The notes beneath the pieces were generated by a model. It was given only the letters and a program-made list of their open reading frames with translations, did not search any database and was not told the origin of the DNA. Shown here piece after piece: positions 62,166-64,000 of a stretch of 64,000 nucleotides of DNA; the first letter of the stretch is position 1; the number at the start of each line of letters is the position of its first letter. The DNA is taken from positions 36,921 to 100,920 of the forward strand of contig SJOL01002287.1 in NCBI GenBank assembly GCA_004794785.1, given 5' to 3'. The DNA is from Opisthorchis felineus. Taxonomy: Eukaryota; Platyhelminthes; Trematoda; Opisthorchiida; Opisthorchiidae. The position numbers were made by a program, and so were the translations under genes.

Positions 62166-62840
62166 TGAACCTAAAAGAACACATGCATACCATATTCAGA
62201 GCTACGGTCCGTTGGGGCATAAACATATACCATAATTAAGGAGCGACGAGCGTCCCTCGTTTAGATTTTGCCAAATGAGACCAGAGACGACTTTAAACGG
62301 GTATCTATCCAAGTGAACACTTCCGTTCGGCGGCAAAACACAATGCCGATCCGATATATTTAAATTCAGCGGCCCCACGCGACCAAGGCTGCGCAACCGG
62401 AAGTTAGGATTCAGCAGCGGGGCAGTCAATCCAGTTAAAAAACTTGCGTCTTGGATGCTTGTTTGTGAAGGATGCCAATGCAGAGAAGATCCAGAGAACA
62501 GGTAAGGGAAGCTCGTTCTCCTACTTGCAACAAAGCGCGAACACTAAATGTAGCTAGATAAACCAGCTTCCGGGGCTTGAAAATTGGTTACTAGGGGTTT
62601 AGGAGAGTTATCGAAGACAGATGTGCAGACGTTTTCACCAATGACGACGCAAGGCAAACATAACTGTCGGTCCCAGTTTCCGGACCTGTTGAGAACGGAG
62701 AATAACCTGATGGATAAATGTGAAAGGTAGGCGCCAGCAGTAGTATGTTTTCTCTTACTCGTCCTGATGTATGCAGCAGGTCAGACGACTGGGCTGATGG
62801 CACCACGCGACCTTCGACGTTGCACTTGAGTATTTTTAGT
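62166..62840. other. Unclassified, possibly the 5' part of the LINE relic
   Basis: The minus-strand frames here are Leu/Pro/Ser-rich without recognised motifs. Confidence 0.35.
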
Positions 62841-62847
62841 CGTGAAG

Positions 62848-63065
62848 TTCATGGTTATACGAAGGCCGGGATACTATCAGAGAGGCCAATACCTAGACAG
62901 GAGGATAATTATGGCACCCAAACAGAGCCTTTGGCTCAAAAGCGGGACCGTAAGGTAGCGGGTGGGTGCCGGTATACTACCACAGTAGCAGCGTGTTTCA
63001 ACGTGGAAGACCAGGAGACTGTATTCGTCAGAGGTCTATCCACCTGGAGTGTCAACGTGGAAACA
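62848..63065 (+). repeat. Dispersed repeat X, copy 3
   Basis: The plus strand has GGTTATACGAAGGCCGGGAT, then ATACCTAGACAGGAGGATAA, AGAGCCTTTGGCTCAAAAG, and later GGAAGACCAGGAGACTG and CAGAGGTCT. These are in the same order as the minus strand at 37.2-37.57 kb. The stretch corresponding to AGAATAAGT...CCACACAT is missing or highly diverged. Confidence 0.6.
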
Positions 63066-63880
63066 CCCAGTATGGCACACAAGAGTACACAAAACGCCAG
63101 TCTCTTCGCGATAGACTATGACTTATTACCAGAAACCATTCGAAGCACTTGTCACTGCTAGTCTGGTGCCTCCATACCACACATAAAGATTTTGTGCATC
63201 CATGTTCAAAGAAAAGTAATCTCACTTTTTGTTCCACTCACAGTTTTCAAGCCTCAGCCGTAAAGCGACGACGGACGCACAGCCTTCCACCAGCACTCTA
63301 ACGTCCTATCATACACGTGAGAATATTCCTAACGGGGTGAATAATACAGAATTCACCATAACAGCGCACAAACGTTGAGCTTTGTGGCTCCATTAGATAA
63401 CATGCAAGCATTTCTCGTTGGATAACTGTATCCTATAGTGATCAGTTAGTGCAAACTGGTCTTTGGATGGTCAGTTACCCTTTCTACTGGTTGGTGTCTG
63501 ATCAGCACGTCTGTATCCCTGGAAAGCAGCAACTTGCATCTGTTCGTTTTATACAGTTTTGTTCACTGATGCAAGCGCATAGAGTATCTCCGTTTATCCG
63601 TCCTTGTAGTTCGACACTAGTAGCTACGACGGTCACTAGTGTGTAATGGCAGCCAAAGCAACAGCAGAATGTGTAATTTCTTCTTGGCCCTTCCCCGATG
63701 AACCATGGGCATGAGTCCATCTAAAGTTTGCATGCATTTTTTATGGATATAGCTTTTTGGTTGTGGTCAGTGCATTGGCGGAAATGTTCTCAGCGCAAAA
63801 TATATCCACTTTACATGCCACTTTCCAGATTAACAATCTACTTGCACAGTTTGGAGTTTCAGCGCTGTTGGTAACTCACC
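63066..63880. other. No gene recognised
   Basis: Short frames on both strands without domains. Confidence 0.4.
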
Positions 63881-64000
63881 ATGGGAATTAGTTCACCTCA
63901 GCAGAATTTGCCGAACTTTGTTTCGCAGGGGATACAGCACATGAGAAACTTCCGCCTCCGTAAAATGCGAAGTCGAAAGGTCAGGCGGAAAGGTCTGTCG
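63881..64000 (+). CDS. Possible 5' end of a gene running off the right edge
   Basis: An ATG in good context (CACCATGGG) opens a frame that stays open to the last base (40 codons). It reads MGISSPQQNLPNFVSQGIQ, then HMRNFRLRKMRSRKVRRKG. The encoded start is basic and protein-like. An in-frame TAA lies three codons upstream. No family is recognised, and a 40-codon frame can arise by chance. Confidence 0.2.
   Translation, partial: MGISSPQQNLPNFVSQGIQHMRNFRLRKMRSRKVRRKGLS

Overview
The window looks like nuclear DNA from a trematode flatworm, most probably an opisthorchiid liver fluke of the Clonorchis/Opisthorchis type. The protein genes are split by many introns, two of only about 45 bases and the rest of 1.5-4.6 kb. 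Non-coding space is full of decayed RTE-like LINEs, Penelope-like elements and a tRNA-derived SINE whose spurious reading frame (starting MAQWLEREFTDRK) I recall from liver-fluke gene sets. The organism call rests on recall and pattern, not on a search.

Two protein genes are clear. On the plus strand, about 5.29-15.64 kb, lies a complete NudE/NDE1-NDEL1 homologue in seven coding exons (312 residues in the shortest model), which in other animals links LIS1 and cytoplasmic dynein. On the minus strand, 58.33 down to 41.00 kb, lie the last five coding exons of alanine aminotransferase (293 residues, from the middle of the enzyme to the stop codon). Its N-terminal exons were not found and probably lie beyond the right edge. 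The two genes converge and are about 25 kb apart. Further coding candidates are weak: an exon-like frame at 16.6-16.85 kb that is phase-compatible with a strong donor at the end of the NudE gene, and a good-context ATG at 63,881 running off the right edge.

Layout: 0-5 kb, SINE and RTE-like LINE debris; 5.3-15.6 kb, the NudE gene with introns holding several copies of a hammerhead-ribozyme repeat and two SINEs; 16.6-18.4 kb, exon-like frame, dispersed repeat X and a minus-strand RTE relic with a YADD box; 18.8-35.6 kb, mostly unrecognised DNA; 35.6-38.3 kb, LTR-like fragments, an intact SINE with target-site duplication, repeat X and an RTE endonuclease fragment; 38.8-39.1 kb, the best hammerhead repeat ending in a TA microsatellite; 41-58.3 kb, alanine aminotransferase, with a Penelope-like GIY-YIG fragment in a large inverted repeat inside one intron; 58.4-64 kb, another RTE relic and repeat X.

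The most unusual signal is a dispersed family of roughly 300-base repeats whose sense strand carries the hammerhead core (CUGAUGA, short stem II, GAAA, CC/GG stem III, GUC cleavage site). It occurs in both orientations across the window. Two further hammerhead-like motifs of a different, Penelope-type layout lie at 55.1 and 57.7 kb.
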